From NCBI GenBank assembly GCA_910578185.1, contig CAJTPN010000004.1, positions 9,483 to 73,482 on the forward strand: a stretch of 64,000 nucleotides of DNA. Reading direction: 5' to 3'. The notes below the pieces were generated by a model that saw nothing but the letters and a program-made list of their open reading frames with translations, was not told the DNA's origin and did not search any database. The stretch comes from an uncultured Acetatifactor sp. Lineage in GTDB: Bacteria > Bacillota > Clostridia > Lachnospirales > Lachnospiraceae. Made by a program: the position numbers and the translations under genes. Within the stretch, counting starts at the first letter, position 1. The number at the start of each line of letters is the position of its first letter. Of this stretch, positions 34,970 through 45,054 are shown piece after piece.

Positions 34970-35908
34970 TTACGCTTCCTTCTCCTTCGACCCCAGCCGC
35001 ACGACGCCGAATACCACGCCGCACAGTACAAAGATAAACAGGAAATACACCCAGCCCATGGCCGCACCTCTGGCCAGGTCGATCTTGCTAAACACCGTAT
35101 CCAGGATATATTTCACCAGATCATTGTCCGACGAGGTAAAGTACATAACCAGGGTATAGACAAAATTCAACAGGATAATCGGCGAAATCATGGGCAGCGT
35201 AATCTTCCAGAACATTTCCCACTGTGTAGCGCCGTCGCACTTGGCAGCCTCATAGAGGGAGGACGAGATCCCCTGCAGTCCTGCCAGGAACAGGATGATC
35301 TGTACACCCGATTTCCACAGAATCAATGTAATTCTGTCTAAGAAGGGCTGTATCGCAGTCACCAGTGTATTGCCCAACATCTCATGCAGCACCTGAGGCA
35401 GCGTAATACCAACGCCCACACTGCCCGTGGCATCAATCTGTAATAGCTGAGCCATGATATAACCGCTCCCCAGCAGCACCGGGATGAAGAAACAGGTTCT
35501 GAAAAATCCTCTTCCGGGTACGGGCCGGTTGATCAGCATGGCAATGATCAGGGAAAAAACCAGCACCAACGGCGTATTGATCAGAGTGTTGGTTATGACG
35601 GATATAAATGTAGGCATGAAATTAATATCATACATAAATATGTTTTGATAATTAACGGTTCCCCTCCACTCCATCACAAAGCCGCTTAACTGCACAATCT
35701 CGCTGAAGCTGAGCCTTACGGAAGAAAAAATAGCACTGATGAAAAACACACAGGTTCCGATAATCCAGGGAGACAGGAACATGAGAGCTTCCAGATTTCG
35801 CCTTCCCTCCATGGTCAGGCCTTTTCTGTTCTTCGTCCGTCCCGCCTTATTCGTCTTAGACTCTTTCAGGGAACCCTTTCCCTCCATGGATTTTCCTTCT
35901 GTTTTCAT
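34970..35908 (-). CDS. Carbohydrate ABC importer permease, MalF/LplB type
   Basis: 312 residues with a Lys/Arg-rich cytoplasmic start and six helices; coupling motif YEAAKCDGATQWEMFWKITLP (begins YEAAKCDG). It forms the membrane channel with the MalG-type partner. The ATG overlaps the stop of the DUF5696 gene by 4 bp. Confidence 0.92.
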   Translation of the reverse strand: MKTEGKSMEGKGSLKESKTNKAGRTKNRKGLTMEGRRNLEALMFLSPWIIGTCVFFISAIFSSVRLSFSEIVQLSGFVMEWRGTVNYQNIFMYDINFMPTFISVITNTLINTPLVLVFSLIIAMLINRPVPGRGFFRTCFFIPVLLGSGYIMAQLLQIDATGSVGVGITLPQVLHEMLGNTLVTAIQPFLDRITLILWKSGVQIILFLAGLQGISSSLYEAAKCDGATQWEMFWKITLPMISPIILLNFVYTLVMYFTSSDNDLVKYILDTVFSKIDLARGAAMGWVYFLFIFVLCGVVFGVVRLGSKEKEA

Positions 35909-38028
35909 CGTCTCACCTCCCAGCCCATGGCACCGATTTCCACACCGTCCACAGAAACGGCCTGCTCATTATAATTTACATAAATTTTCACGCCATTATC
36001 ATATCCGGTGCAGAATACATCCTTCGCCAGCTGCTCATGCGAGACCATCTTTGCTCCCTGCATCGCGTCCCAGGCGGTTTTCATATCCGTACAGGTGGCC
36101 ACAATCTCCTCTTTCCAGTCCTCGTAACGGGAGGTAAACAGTTCATTATAGGATGTATTGATCAACTTCTCCGCAGACTCATATGTAAGCTCAAAATAGG
36201 GCGTGTAGCCATACTCAATCCACTGCAGCCGTTGCTTGCGCGCATCGCTTGACAGGTTCAGCGCCTCGCCCGTATACCGCACCGCTCCGTGTACCACAAT
36301 CTGATAAAAAGGTACCGCCCTGGTGGTCATTTGATAACCGTTATCCCCTGTGGGAATCGCCGTCACCGTATCCGCTGTTGCAAGTACATACAGATTGCCG
36401 CCCTCACTGGTGACACTTCCAAAGGCCTCCTTAGACTCAGACAGCATCTGGCGCCAGTTTTCCTTACATTCCGTTGCCAAAACAGGGTTTCTGGCCGAAT
36501 AATTGTAATAGAGCATATCCCCCAGATTCTCCAGCTTCAGACCGGTCAATTCATATTTACGGGCTTTGTCCATAAATTTTTGGTAATTACGAAGGGCCGT
36601 ATTGGGACTGATAACCCTGATGGAGTTTCTCCTGTTTGTCAGCACCTGATAATTACCCAGAAACACGATATCCGTAGACTGAGAATAACCGGATGCCTCA
36701 GCGTCCGCCGTCAGGAAGTTGGCCCCCAGGGAAAGGGTAATTCCATTGTCCCCGGCATATTTTGCAAGCGCTTCAAGTCCCTTATTTCCACCCAGTTTAC
36801 TGTTTGCGGGGAAATACTTGGGCTCTGTTCCATATCCCGACTTCGTCCAGCCAAGCAGCGATACCTCCATGGAAGCATCAATGCTGCTCTTCAAATCTTT
36901 CAATATTTCCTGTGCCTGCGCAAAACTGGTCACACTTTGAAAGGTGTCAAATACCAATCCCTCTTCCACAATTCCCATAAACAGATCCAGCGCCAAGGTC
37001 AGGCCTTCCTTACTGCCGCCTGCCAACAGCCCGTTTTCCGTCAGATATTCCCGATATGCCACAGCCATGTCCGCATAGGTCGTTTTGCCCTGAGGAAGAA
37101 TCTGATAGCAGATCTCGTACACCGTCTTCAGCTGTTCTTCGTCATATTTGCTCACCGCCTGGTTTGTCACCCTGGGATCGTCAAATCCTCTCCGAAACAG
37201 GAAGGTAGGATATATGTAATTGGCCTTTACGATATTGCCTGAGGGGTTTACCGTAATCCTGGAGGTTTCCTCTCCTCCTGTGATATAAGCCACAAATCCC
37301 TTCTTCCCGTAATTAGCGCCAAAGACAGGCAGCAGCACGGATGCCTCCGCCTGCTCAAAACGGCCCTTCAAATTCTGGTTATTCCTAACATCCCCATACA
37401 CGGTATATGAAACTGCAGATTCCCCCAGGTGGCCGGGATCGTTAAAGTCAAGAATCGCCCCGCTGCCGTCGGGATAAAATAGATATCCCTCCTGGTTATC
37501 CACCGCCCCTGCAAAAAAAGGCATCAAATCAACGGAAACCGCACTGAAACTGCCGTATTTTTCCACCTTTTCGCTGGGGATTCTTATGGAGAATCCATCC
37601 GATGTCAACGCAAATTCAATGCTGATCTTTACCCCCGCCGCGATCATGTCATATTCTACGCCCAAACCATAATCAGTCTCATACGGTGTGGCAGTATACT
37701 CGCTTCCAAACAGATTATGGTTGGACACGGATCCCACACCGATCCGCAGGTCAGTCACATTGAGCGTGAACAGCGACTGCATCCTGTTCTTCCACCTTCC
37801 GCTGACCTTTGAGAGATCAAACTTGGGATCGCTCATGGACGAGGACCAAACATCCCCCGTTGCCTTATCCGTCAGCCGTACCTCGGAATATTCGTTTACC
37901 AGTTCCAGTTTGAACTTGTCATTCTCCAGTACTGTACCAGCAGCTTCCGCCCTGCCTGCAATCCCAAACCACAGACAAAGCGACAATGCCATCAGGCACA
38001 ATAGTTTCTCTATTTTTCCGATCTTCAT
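35905..38028 (-). CDS. DUF5696-domain exported protein
   Basis: About 707 residues. A signal peptide (KLLCLMALSLCLWFGIAGRAEA) directs export. The body starts beta-rich (DKFKLELVNEYSEVRLTDKATGDVW) and continues in a long alpha/beta part with phrases like DGSGAILDFN and LGANFLTADAE that suggest a glycosidase-like barrel. DUF5696 proteins recur beside sugar importers in Firmicutes; activity is unproven. The ATG at 38028 is preferred; a TTG at 38055 would give an ATGA-like overlap with YIP1 but has a poorer site. Confidence 0.85.
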   Translation of the reverse strand: MKIGKIEKLLCLMALSLCLWFGIAGRAEAAGTVLENDKFKLELVNEYSEVRLTDKATGDVWSSSMSDPKFDLSKVSGRWKNRMQSLFTLNVTDLRIGVGSVSNHNLFGSEYTATPYETDYGLGVEYDMIAAGVKISIEFALTSDGFSIRIPSEKVEKYGSFSAVSVDLMPFFAGAVDNQEGYLFYPDGSGAILDFNDPGHLGESAVSYTVYGDVRNNQNLKGRFEQAEASVLLPVFGANYGKKGFVAYITGGEETSRITVNPSGNIVKANYIYPTFLFRRGFDDPRVTNQAVSKYDEEQLKTVYEICYQILPQGKTTYADMAVAYREYLTENGLLAGGSKEGLTLALDLFMGIVEEGLVFDTFQSVTSFAQAQEILKDLKSSIDASMEVSLLGWTKSGYGTEPKYFPANSKLGGNKGLEALAKYAGDNGITLSLGANFLTADAEASGYSQSTDIVFLGNYQVLTNRRNSIRVISPNTALRNYQKFMDKARKYELTGLKLENLGDMLYYNYSARNPVLATECKENWRQMLSESKEAFGSVTSEGGNLYVLATADTVTAIPTGDNGYQMTTRAVPFYQIVVHGAVRYTGEALNLSSDARKQRLQWIEYGYTPYFELTYESAEKLINTSYNELFTSRYEDWKEEIVATCTDMKTAWDAMQGAKMVSHEQLAKDVFCTGYDNGVKIYVNYNEQAVSVDGVEIGAMGWEVRR

Positions 38029-38051
38029 GGCCCCGTCTACCCGCCCCTTTC

Positions 38052-38666
38052 TCAAAACTTATATCTCAGTTCCACCAACACTTCTCCCACGAAATCAAGG
38101 AACTGTGTACAGATCGAGTACAACAATGCCACAGCCGCCCAGAGGATCGCAACGGTAAATACGGAGAGCAGTACAATCACAACCGTCTTTCCCACTGTAA
38201 AGTGATTCATTTCTTTCAGACTGACGATGGTTAGCAAAATCACCCAGCCAAGGATACATGCCTCCAGGGAGCCGTACAGCCCCGCCTGATTGGCATCCAG
38301 TATTCTGGACAAGAGGGTCAGCGGTATCATGAATATAATGTAAGGCACCAGCGCATAGGAAACCGCCAGCATGGACTCACGAAACATGGTCTCTCCGTCC
38401 ATGATCGTCGTCATCAGATAGGAGCAGATTCCCCATGAAACCAGCGGCACAAAAAGCTTCGCCACCTCAAGAATCAGATTGGACCTGATGGTAATGCTGG
38501 ATAATGGATAATGGGTAAACTGCAGGGAAAACAGCCTTACGATAATGCCCAACAGCAGCAAAATCACAATGGGCCGTGCCTGAAAGCGATCCCGCTCCTT
38601 CTGGATATAGGAGAAAGCCACCACAGGATGAAATATAATCAATACTGACATTTTTAATATTTTCAT
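38052..38666 (-). CDS. YIP1-family integral membrane protein
   Basis: 204 residues with five hydrophobic helices and the Yip1-like phrase MLAVSYALVPYIIFMIPL. YIP1 proteins scaffold membrane complexes; the bacterial role is unknown. It overlaps the NHL/TPR gene by 4 bp, which suggests the products act together. Confidence 0.8.
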   Translation of the reverse strand: MKILKMSVLIIFHPVVAFSYIQKERDRFQARPIVILLLLGIIVRLFSLQFTHYPLSSITIRSNLILEVAKLFVPLVSWGICSYLMTTIMDGETMFRESMLAVSYALVPYIIFMIPLTLLSRILDANQAGLYGSLEACILGWVILLTIVSLKEMNHFTVGKTVVIVLLSVFTVAILWAAVALLYSICTQFLDFVGEVLVELRYKF

Positions 38667-40108
38667 TCTATCCTTCCCCCCATTTCCAACTTATGCGCCA
38701 GCAGATCAGTCTTATCCTTCAGCCTGGTAAATCCGAACCAAAAGCCGCCGCACAACACTACCACCGCCAGGACAATCCATCCGAAATATTCCCGGAACAG
38801 CTGATGTCTGTATTCGGAAAAGCACTTGGAATACCCTTCCTTGTCATTGCCCAGGTAATATTGATCCATTGCTTCCTTATATTTTTCTTCTTTGTACAGC
38901 ACCTTTGCATATCCTGAATGGGCCAGGGCATAATTGGAATCAATCTCAAGCACCTGCTGCCAATAATCCTTTGAAGCCGCATATTCGCCAATATCATACA
39001 GGGAAACCGCTTCGTGGATCAGCTGGATAAACCTGGTGGGCGCAAGCACCGTAATGGTATTGGTAGTATAGTCCAATACATAAAGCCGCCCTCTGCTGTC
39101 TGATACGACACTGTTGGGATTCGTATAGGTTCCCTTGGTGCTGCCGTTCCCGCCAAAGATAGCCAGTAATTCTCCGTCCTGATTATACTGATACAGTAAT
39201 CCCGTACTTTGATCCGCCAGCGTAATGATACCATTGTCCATCACGTTGATATCAGAGAACCTGGAAATCTGATAATTCAAATCATCCAGAGAAATGTCAT
39301 ATCCATAGGGCTGTTCCGGAAAGGTATTGGTACCCACGGAATTTAGTTTTCTGATCTGTCCCGTCTTTTCATTTGCAAGGATGCCGTAAATCATTCCGTC
39401 CGATGCAATCATGAAGTTGTTATAGGAGGAAGGCTGCTGCTTCATGGTCCTCTCGATCTGTGACTTGGTTCCGAAGGCCCTGATCAGGAAACGCTGCAGA
39501 TTGAAGGGCACGTTCACCGCACCCACATATCCTCGAAATTCGTTCTGTCCATCCAGAAGCATCAGATTCATGCCCTTCAAAACATATATGTAGCCTGTAA
39601 TGGACACATATATCTTTTCCGGCGCAAACGTGAAGCTTTCCTCCAAAAGCGCACTGTCCGGCCTGTAATACACTTCCATATCCCTGCCGTCCTTATCCAG
39701 ACGCACAATGCGGAAGTTACCGGTGTCCGCCACCCAAATGCTGCCGTCCGTGTGGACATATACCCCCTTAGGTCCCTTAAACGCAAGGCCATACCCTTCC
39801 GTGTATTCCCCAAGCACCTGACCGTCAAAGGATATCTTCAAAACCCGGTTGTTTCCCGTGTCCACAACATAGAGATTATCCTCCCCATCTACAAACAGAT
39901 CCTCCGCATGGTTTAATGTTCCGTAATCGCCCAGGTTTTTGTAAGTTGCTTCCACATCATAGACGGTAGGTATGGAATCAAAACGCCCTTCCTCATCCGC
40001 CACCAGGGATACCCCGCTGCCTTTTGCCTCCGCCACGGTTCCCACAGATACAAAAAACACCGCCATTATCAAAACAGAAGCAATTACTATGTTCGCTATT
40101 CGTTTCAT
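38663..40108 (-). CDS. NHL-repeat and TPR protein, membrane anchored, extracellular
   Basis: 481 residues. Signal peptide (to about 30); NHL propeller repeats (DNLYVVDTGNNRVLKISFDG, GSIWVADTGNFRIVRLDKDG, RLYVLDYTTNTI) spanning about 60-350; a TPR pair (about 375-440: YAASKDYWQQVLEIDSNYA, YKEEKYKEAMDQYYLGND); one helix near the C-terminus (GWIVLAVVVLCGGFWFGF) with a short basic tail. The propeller would face outside. NHL propellers bind proteins or sugars; here it may organise or sense glycan at the importer. Function is not known. Confidence 0.85.
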   Translation of the reverse strand: MKRIANIVIASVLIMAVFFVSVGTVAEAKGSGVSLVADEEGRFDSIPTVYDVEATYKNLGDYGTLNHAEDLFVDGEDNLYVVDTGNNRVLKISFDGQVLGEYTEGYGLAFKGPKGVYVHTDGSIWVADTGNFRIVRLDKDGRDMEVYYRPDSALLEESFTFAPEKIYVSITGYIYVLKGMNLMLLDGQNEFRGYVGAVNVPFNLQRFLIRAFGTKSQIERTMKQQPSSYNNFMIASDGMIYGILANEKTGQIRKLNSVGTNTFPEQPYGYDISLDDLNYQISRFSDINVMDNGIITLADQSTGLLYQYNQDGELLAIFGGNGSTKGTYTNPNSVVSDSRGRLYVLDYTTNTITVLAPTRFIQLIHEAVSLYDIGEYAASKDYWQQVLEIDSNYALAHSGYAKVLYKEEKYKEAMDQYYLGNDKEGYSKCFSEYRHQLFREYFGWIVLAVVVLCGGFWFGFTRLKDKTDLLAHKLEMGGRIE

Positions 40109-40122
40109 ATCCGTCCTCCGCC

Positions 40123-41010
40123 TTAACTCTTAATTCCGGAATATGTCATGGTCTGCATTACCTTGCCTCGCATGATACAAAAGATGATAATGGTTGGCAA
40201 TGTGGTCAAAAGCGTGGCCGCCCCCACAGAACCGGATCTGGCAACCACTCCCGCGCCGCCCGCCAAGGTCTGAAGCGCCAGGGGCAACGTCTTCATGGCA
40301 TCTTTGTTGATGTATACCAGAGCGGAAAAATAATCATTCCAGTTACTTACAAAGGAGAATACCGCCAGCGTACTCCATGCGGGCTTTAAAAGCGGCATGG
40401 CAATATGCCAGAATGTATACAATTCTTTCGCACCGTCGATCCTGGCCGCCTCCAGAATGGAATCCGGGAGCTGCTCCGCAAACTGTTTCACCAGGAAAAA
40501 GTTATAGGCGACCGCAATCTTGGGGAGAATCAGCGCCCAGTAACTGTTTACCAGTCCAAGCCCGTTTACGATCAGATAGTTGGGAATCTGCGTCACATAC
40601 GAGGAAAACATCAGCGCCGCCGTAATGATGGCAAAAATCGTAGCGGATCCCCGGGGCTTAAACTTTGCCAGCCCGTATGCCCCCGCACAGGAAACAAAAA
40701 TACTCAAAAATACTGTAACACCGGTAGTTAATATACTGTTAAAAATATACCTGGTAAAAGGCACATCGGAGGCATTCAACGAATTCAGCAAATCCGCGAA
40801 GTTGGAAAACGTTGGCTTGCGCACAATAATCCTGGGAGGATAGAGATACAGCTCATCCAAAGGCATGAACGCCCGACATACCATAGCCACCAACGGCAGC
40901 GCCGTAAAGCAAACAAGCGCCAACATCCCGATTACCAAGAGCACATGGCCAATCTTAATTTTTTTTAATCGCCGCTTTCCCGTCAGCGTCTGTACTATGA
41001 TAGATTCCAT
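40123..41010 (-). CDS. Carbohydrate ABC importer permease, MalG type
   Basis: 295 residues, six helices, coupling motif LEAARIDGAKELYTFWHIA. It partners the permease just upstream (4-bp gap) and SBP1. The ending RGKVMQTMTYSGIKS is typical of the MalG group. Confidence 0.93.
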   Translation of the reverse strand: MESIIVQTLTGKRRLKKIKIGHVLLVIGMLALVCFTALPLVAMVCRAFMPLDELYLYPPRIIVRKPTFSNFADLLNSLNASDVPFTRYIFNSILTTGVTVFLSIFVSCAGAYGLAKFKPRGSATIFAIITAALMFSSYVTQIPNYLIVNGLGLVNSYWALILPKIAVAYNFFLVKQFAEQLPDSILEAARIDGAKELYTFWHIAMPLLKPAWSTLAVFSFVSNWNDYFSALVYINKDAMKTLPLALQTLAGGAGVVARSGSVGAATLLTTLPTIIIFCIMRGKVMQTMTYSGIKS

Positions 41011-41014
41011 ACTA

Positions 41015-41938
41015 CTAATCCTCCGATCTGAATATATAGAAGCAAATGCGTCCTATAAGAAACGTCATAATAAACAGAATCATTGCAACGGAAGAGGCGT
41101 AACCCATATTCATCCTGATAAACGCATAATCGTACAAGTGCGCCACTATGGTATGTGCCGCATAATTGGGGCTGGGCATCCCGGCAACCGAAGTCGCCAC
41201 ATCAAATATGGCGAAAGCATTTACCACGGAAGTCACTGCGCCAAACAGAAGCTGGGGCTTCATCATGGGAAGGGTGATATAGCGCAGCTCTTGAAAACGG
41301 TTCTTCATTCCGTCCACCCTTGCGGCCTCATACAGGGACGGATCGATATTCTGCAAGCCTGCCAGAAATACCAGAAACCCGGTACCCATGCTCATCCAGA
41401 CGGAAATGATCACAATAACCCACTTCAGATAATTGGCATCCTTGGTCCACAGAATCGGCTCCAGAATAACCCCAAGCTTTAACATAAAGTTGTTCAGATA
41501 ACCGTTTCTGTCGCCGGAGAAAATGATCAGCCATATGGTAGACATGGCGACGCCGCTGGTAAGAGAGGGCGCATAGAAAGCCAGCGCAAATGCTCCCCGC
41601 CCTTTATTCATCAAAGTAATCAGCCAAGCCATCATAAAAGATGCAAGGTATCCCGTAGGGCCGGTCAAAAGAGCAAACAACAGCGTATTCTTAAGTGAGG
41701 TCAAAAAGACATCGTCCTCCAGAATCAGATTCATATAATTGGTCAGCCCCACAAGCCCAGGGGTCTGAATCAAGTTATAGTTTGTCAGGCTCAGTCCCAT
41801 TGCAACAAATATGGGAATCAATGTAAAGGTCACAAACAAAATCAGGAAAGGCGCCAAAAACATATAACCCACAAAGGTCTTTCTGCGATCCATCTGACTG
41901 ATCGGCCCTTTTTCCCTGCGTTTCAAGATTTGCTTCAT
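41015..41938 (-). CDS. Carbohydrate ABC importer permease, MalF type
   Basis: 307 residues, six helices, coupling motif YEAARVDGMKNRFQELRYITL (begins YEAARVDG). It overlaps the SBP1 stop by 4 bp (ATGA), so stoichiometric translation is likely. Confidence 0.93.
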   Translation of the reverse strand: MKQILKRREKGPISQMDRRKTFVGYMFLAPFLILFVTFTLIPIFVAMGLSLTNYNLIQTPGLVGLTNYMNLILEDDVFLTSLKNTLLFALLTGPTGYLASFMMAWLITLMNKGRGAFALAFYAPSLTSGVAMSTIWLIIFSGDRNGYLNNFMLKLGVILEPILWTKDANYLKWVIVIISVWMSMGTGFLVFLAGLQNIDPSLYEAARVDGMKNRFQELRYITLPMMKPQLLFGAVTSVVNAFAIFDVATSVAGMPSPNYAAHTIVAHLYDYAFIRMNMGYASSVAMILFIMTFLIGRICFYIFRSED

Positions 41939-44900
41939 CGTTGACCCTCCTGCGGAATGACATCTACATCTTGCAAGCCAAATTCCTCTATCTTCACATT
42001 CAGCTCCTTATTGATGTCCTTGACAGCTTCCTCCAAGGCATCTCGAGCCTTTTCATCATTGATAACCACACGGTTCCATGCATTGATCAAATGCCTGCTG
42101 GTAAAATAACCTCCCGGAACGATGTACTGCTCCTGGGCATTTTCCAACGTAGCCTGTATCACGGCCTTATCCTCCGTCTTCCAGGGAAGCCGGAAAAATG
42201 CGTTTACATTTGCTGTGTTCCAGCGGGCGGATTCTCCGATCACCGCCTCTAGCTGTCTGCCGTAACTTACCTGCGTCTCCTCAGACATCCACCACTTAAG
42301 GAACTCCCAAGCCGCCTCCTGCTTGTCGGACTGGGACAGAATCAGATTGGCAGTCTTGGAGACGGAACCCGTCTCCCTGGAAATCGTGCCGTCCTGATTT
42401 ACAATGCCCGGCACGGCCGTAATTCCCCAGCGGCCATACAATTCCGGCGCGGAAGTCAAGAACTGTATGTACTCCGTGTAACCGGCGATACCGATTGGCG
42501 TCGCTCCGGTTCTCATACGTGTGAACATATTGGACTCCTCATCCACCTCGTACTGGCTGTACAGATCCGTCCAGGACTTAAAAGACTGATATGCCTGCGC
42601 CGTGCCAAGAGCACTCTGTTTGCCGTTTGGCGTGTAATAAGAGCCTCCGTTTTGCAACAACATCATGGTAAATCCTCTCAAAGCTGCAGGTGAACTTGAA
42701 GATACGGATGTGTCCACCGACAAATTAAAGGACATGTTGTTTTCATAGAGCTTGGGCAGGATATCCGTGTAGAGCTGGGTCCATGTCTGAGGCAGTTCCA
42801 GACCAAGCTCACGTACCAGATCCTTTCGGTAAAACATTACGGTAAAGTCCATGGTCTCCGGCAATGCGTACACGCCCTCCCGGAACACATACGGCACCAT
42901 ACTGTTGTCGTAGAACCAGGTAGAGACCTCCTCATAATCATCAAACTGTGTCAAATCCACCGATGCACCGCGGAAAGCAAACTCAGACGGCAGATTATAA
43001 TCAACCGAAAGCGCCACATCCGGAGCCGTACCGGAGTTGATGGACAACATCAGCACATTCACGCCCCCCGTAGTCAGCTGACTGCTTGGCATGACATTCA
43101 AATTCACGCTGATACCTGTTCTGGGCGTAAAATCTTCATCAATCATTTCCTTTAAGATCTCACCCCACTCGGAACCACGGCCGATCCACACATCCAGAAC
43201 CACATTCTCCCCATCTTCCTTGGTGGTGCCGATGGCGTCATAATCCTTCACAAAGGACATCAGGAAATTCACCGCTGACACATAAAACCTCTGGAAGAAA
43301 TTGGAGTGTTTCACTTCAAAGGTTTCTTCCGGGGCCTTCACCTCCAGATAGTCGATCTGAAGCGGAGAAACCTTCAGACTGGTTATGTAGGATCCCATAT
43401 TCGTCTGTGCATTTTCCAGTTCGCTCAGCGCCTTGGGAATTCTGTCAACATCCTCGGAAAAGTTTCTCAATGTATCAATAATCGCCCGGTAACTGTTCTC
43501 GGTGGAGGTCGTCTTATTTGTGATGGCGGCAAGGATATCCGCACACACCTCAATGCTGGAAGCCAGCTCCTCCAATTCTCCCGACAACTCCGGCATCAGC
43601 CGATACAGATCATATTCGTAGTTAGGGTCGGGCTCGGTTCCTGTTATCTTCGTAATGTCCCTGGTGATCTCGGACAACACGGAGATATCGTTGGTCGTTC
43701 TCTCCACCACAGAAGAAATCGGACCTAACTGAGCCACCAATGTGATCTCATGAACACCTGCTTCCAAATAAACCAAGTAGGGATCTCCCTGCTCGTCGGA
43801 AAGCACCTCACCGTACCAGGTCTTACTATAAGGAAACTTATATTCCAGCAACTCCTGAAAAGGCACCTTACCGTCAATCATGACCTTGCGGTAAGACGGC
43901 ATGCCTTCGTTTCTGCCCTGGAGCGTCTTGACAGCGATTTCGTATAAACCGTCCTCAAGAACCTGGAATTGCCAGCTTACACTCTGTTCTCCGCGATTCC
44001 AGCGATTTCCGCCCACCGTGTTCAGAACCCTGTTGTAGAGAGAAAAGGGCACCGTCTCAGGATCATTATTACTCTCTCTTCTGATGATGGAGTCGCTTCT
44101 CCATGCCGACTTCTCACCCTCTATGTAGGCACCGGCCCCCGCAGAAGCTTTCTTATATCCTCTGGCTTCATACTCCTTCAGCAAATCCTGGTATGCGGGG
44201 ATCTCCTGCTTTCCCTCCAGACGAATCTCCTTAATGGCAATGGGCTGATCCACATAGCCAAGTTCCAAGGTATGCTTCCCCTGAGACAGGTAAAAATACA
44301 TTGGCTCCGGATGATACCCATTGGAGTCATATGCCGCCTGGGTCAGCCAGCGCACAACTTCTTTCTGGGTCGGCCATACCTCATCCCCTATCTCGTTGAT
44401 CTTTACGTCCCCAGCCTCCACAAAATAGCGATAGAAACATACATTCGTCGCTTCCGCACAGGGCAGCTCCCCGTCCAGCAGAATCTGCCTCTGAATCTTG
44501 GCGCCGTCCCCCTCCGGACCGGAGTAATCCAAAACGATGCTGTAAAGCCCTGCTTCTTTTACATCAAAGCTCCACCGAGCATCCACATTTTCATCTAAGA
44601 ACAAAGATTTAACGTCCTGGCCGTCGCCTGCAATCTGGGCGTTCTCCCCATAATCCGTGATTTGCTGCAAAACCAGCCCTTTTCCCGCCGTATCCGCATC
44701 AAAAGGAGAAAGCGTAATAACCGCATCCGTCCCCTGATAGCCAAGTTCCGCATACCCGTTAGAAAGGGCGGAATAGGACAACTGTGTCTCGCCATAGGTT
44801 TCATATGGAATAAAATCCATCTCCTCCAGCCGTGCAAGTTCTTCCCCATCTTTTTGGGATCCGCCGTTTTGACGGTTTCTCACCACTGATTGTGCTATAA

Positions 44901-44970
44901 ACACAACTACCAGTACCGCCAGCGCCGCTATCGCGATGTAATATTCCACATATTTGTTCTTGAATTTCAT
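41935..44970 (-). CDS. Giant membrane-anchored solute-binding protein (SBP1) with N-terminal beta modules
   Basis: 1011 residues, over twice a usual SBP. It has an N-terminal helix (YYIAIAALAVLVVVFIAQSVV) and no lipobox Cys, so it is anchored by the helix. Two beta-sandwich-like modules follow (about 115-260 with FDVKEAGLYSIVLDYSG, and about 315-440 with FQVLEDGLYEIAVKTLQG), then a helical stretch (about 460-550), then a family 1 solute-binding domain (about 615-1000) with NVLMLSINSGTAPDVALSVD and AAWEFLKWWMSEETQVSYG. The modules resemble carbohydrate-binding domains and may present polymer to the importer. First gene of the transporter run, behind a 12-bp inverted repeat. Confidence 0.9.
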   Translation of the reverse strand: MKFKNKYVEYYIAIAALAVLVVVFIAQSVVRNRQNGGSQKDGEELARLEEMDFIPYETYGETQLSYSALSNGYAELGYQGTDAVITLSPFDADTAGKGLVLQQITDYGENAQIAGDGQDVKSLFLDENVDARWSFDVKEAGLYSIVLDYSGPEGDGAKIQRQILLDGELPCAEATNVCFYRYFVEAGDVKINEIGDEVWPTQKEVVRWLTQAAYDSNGYHPEPMYFYLSQGKHTLELGYVDQPIAIKEIRLEGKQEIPAYQDLLKEYEARGYKKASAGAGAYIEGEKSAWRSDSIIRRESNNDPETVPFSLYNRVLNTVGGNRWNRGEQSVSWQFQVLEDGLYEIAVKTLQGRNEGMPSYRKVMIDGKVPFQELLEYKFPYSKTWYGEVLSDEQGDPYLVYLEAGVHEITLVAQLGPISSVVERTTNDISVLSEITRDITKITGTEPDPNYEYDLYRLMPELSGELEELASSIEVCADILAAITNKTTSTENSYRAIIDTLRNFSEDVDRIPKALSELENAQTNMGSYITSLKVSPLQIDYLEVKAPEETFEVKHSNFFQRFYVSAVNFLMSFVKDYDAIGTTKEDGENVVLDVWIGRGSEWGEILKEMIDEDFTPRTGISVNLNVMPSSQLTTGGVNVLMLSINSGTAPDVALSVDYNLPSEFAFRGASVDLTQFDDYEEVSTWFYDNSMVPYVFREGVYALPETMDFTVMFYRKDLVRELGLELPQTWTQLYTDILPKLYENNMSFNLSVDTSVSSSSPAALRGFTMMLLQNGGSYYTPNGKQSALGTAQAYQSFKSWTDLYSQYEVDEESNMFTRMRTGATPIGIAGYTEYIQFLTSAPELYGRWGITAVPGIVNQDGTISRETGSVSKTANLILSQSDKQEAAWEFLKWWMSEETQVSYGRQLEAVIGESARWNTANVNAFFRLPWKTEDKAVIQATLENAQEQYIVPGGYFTSRHLINAWNRVVINDEKARDALEEAVKDINKELNVKIEEFGLQDVDVIPQEGQR

Positions 44971-45054
44971 ACTGACTCTTTACCTCCCAATCTGGCCACC
45001 GAACATGTAGGCTGGAAATAAATATAATTTAACAGAAAATTCACAAATTAGAAA

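Noticed and set aside
36289..37242. Plus-strand open frame of 317 codons opposite DUF5696
   Set aside because: It is a mirror of the coding minus strand without a start signal.
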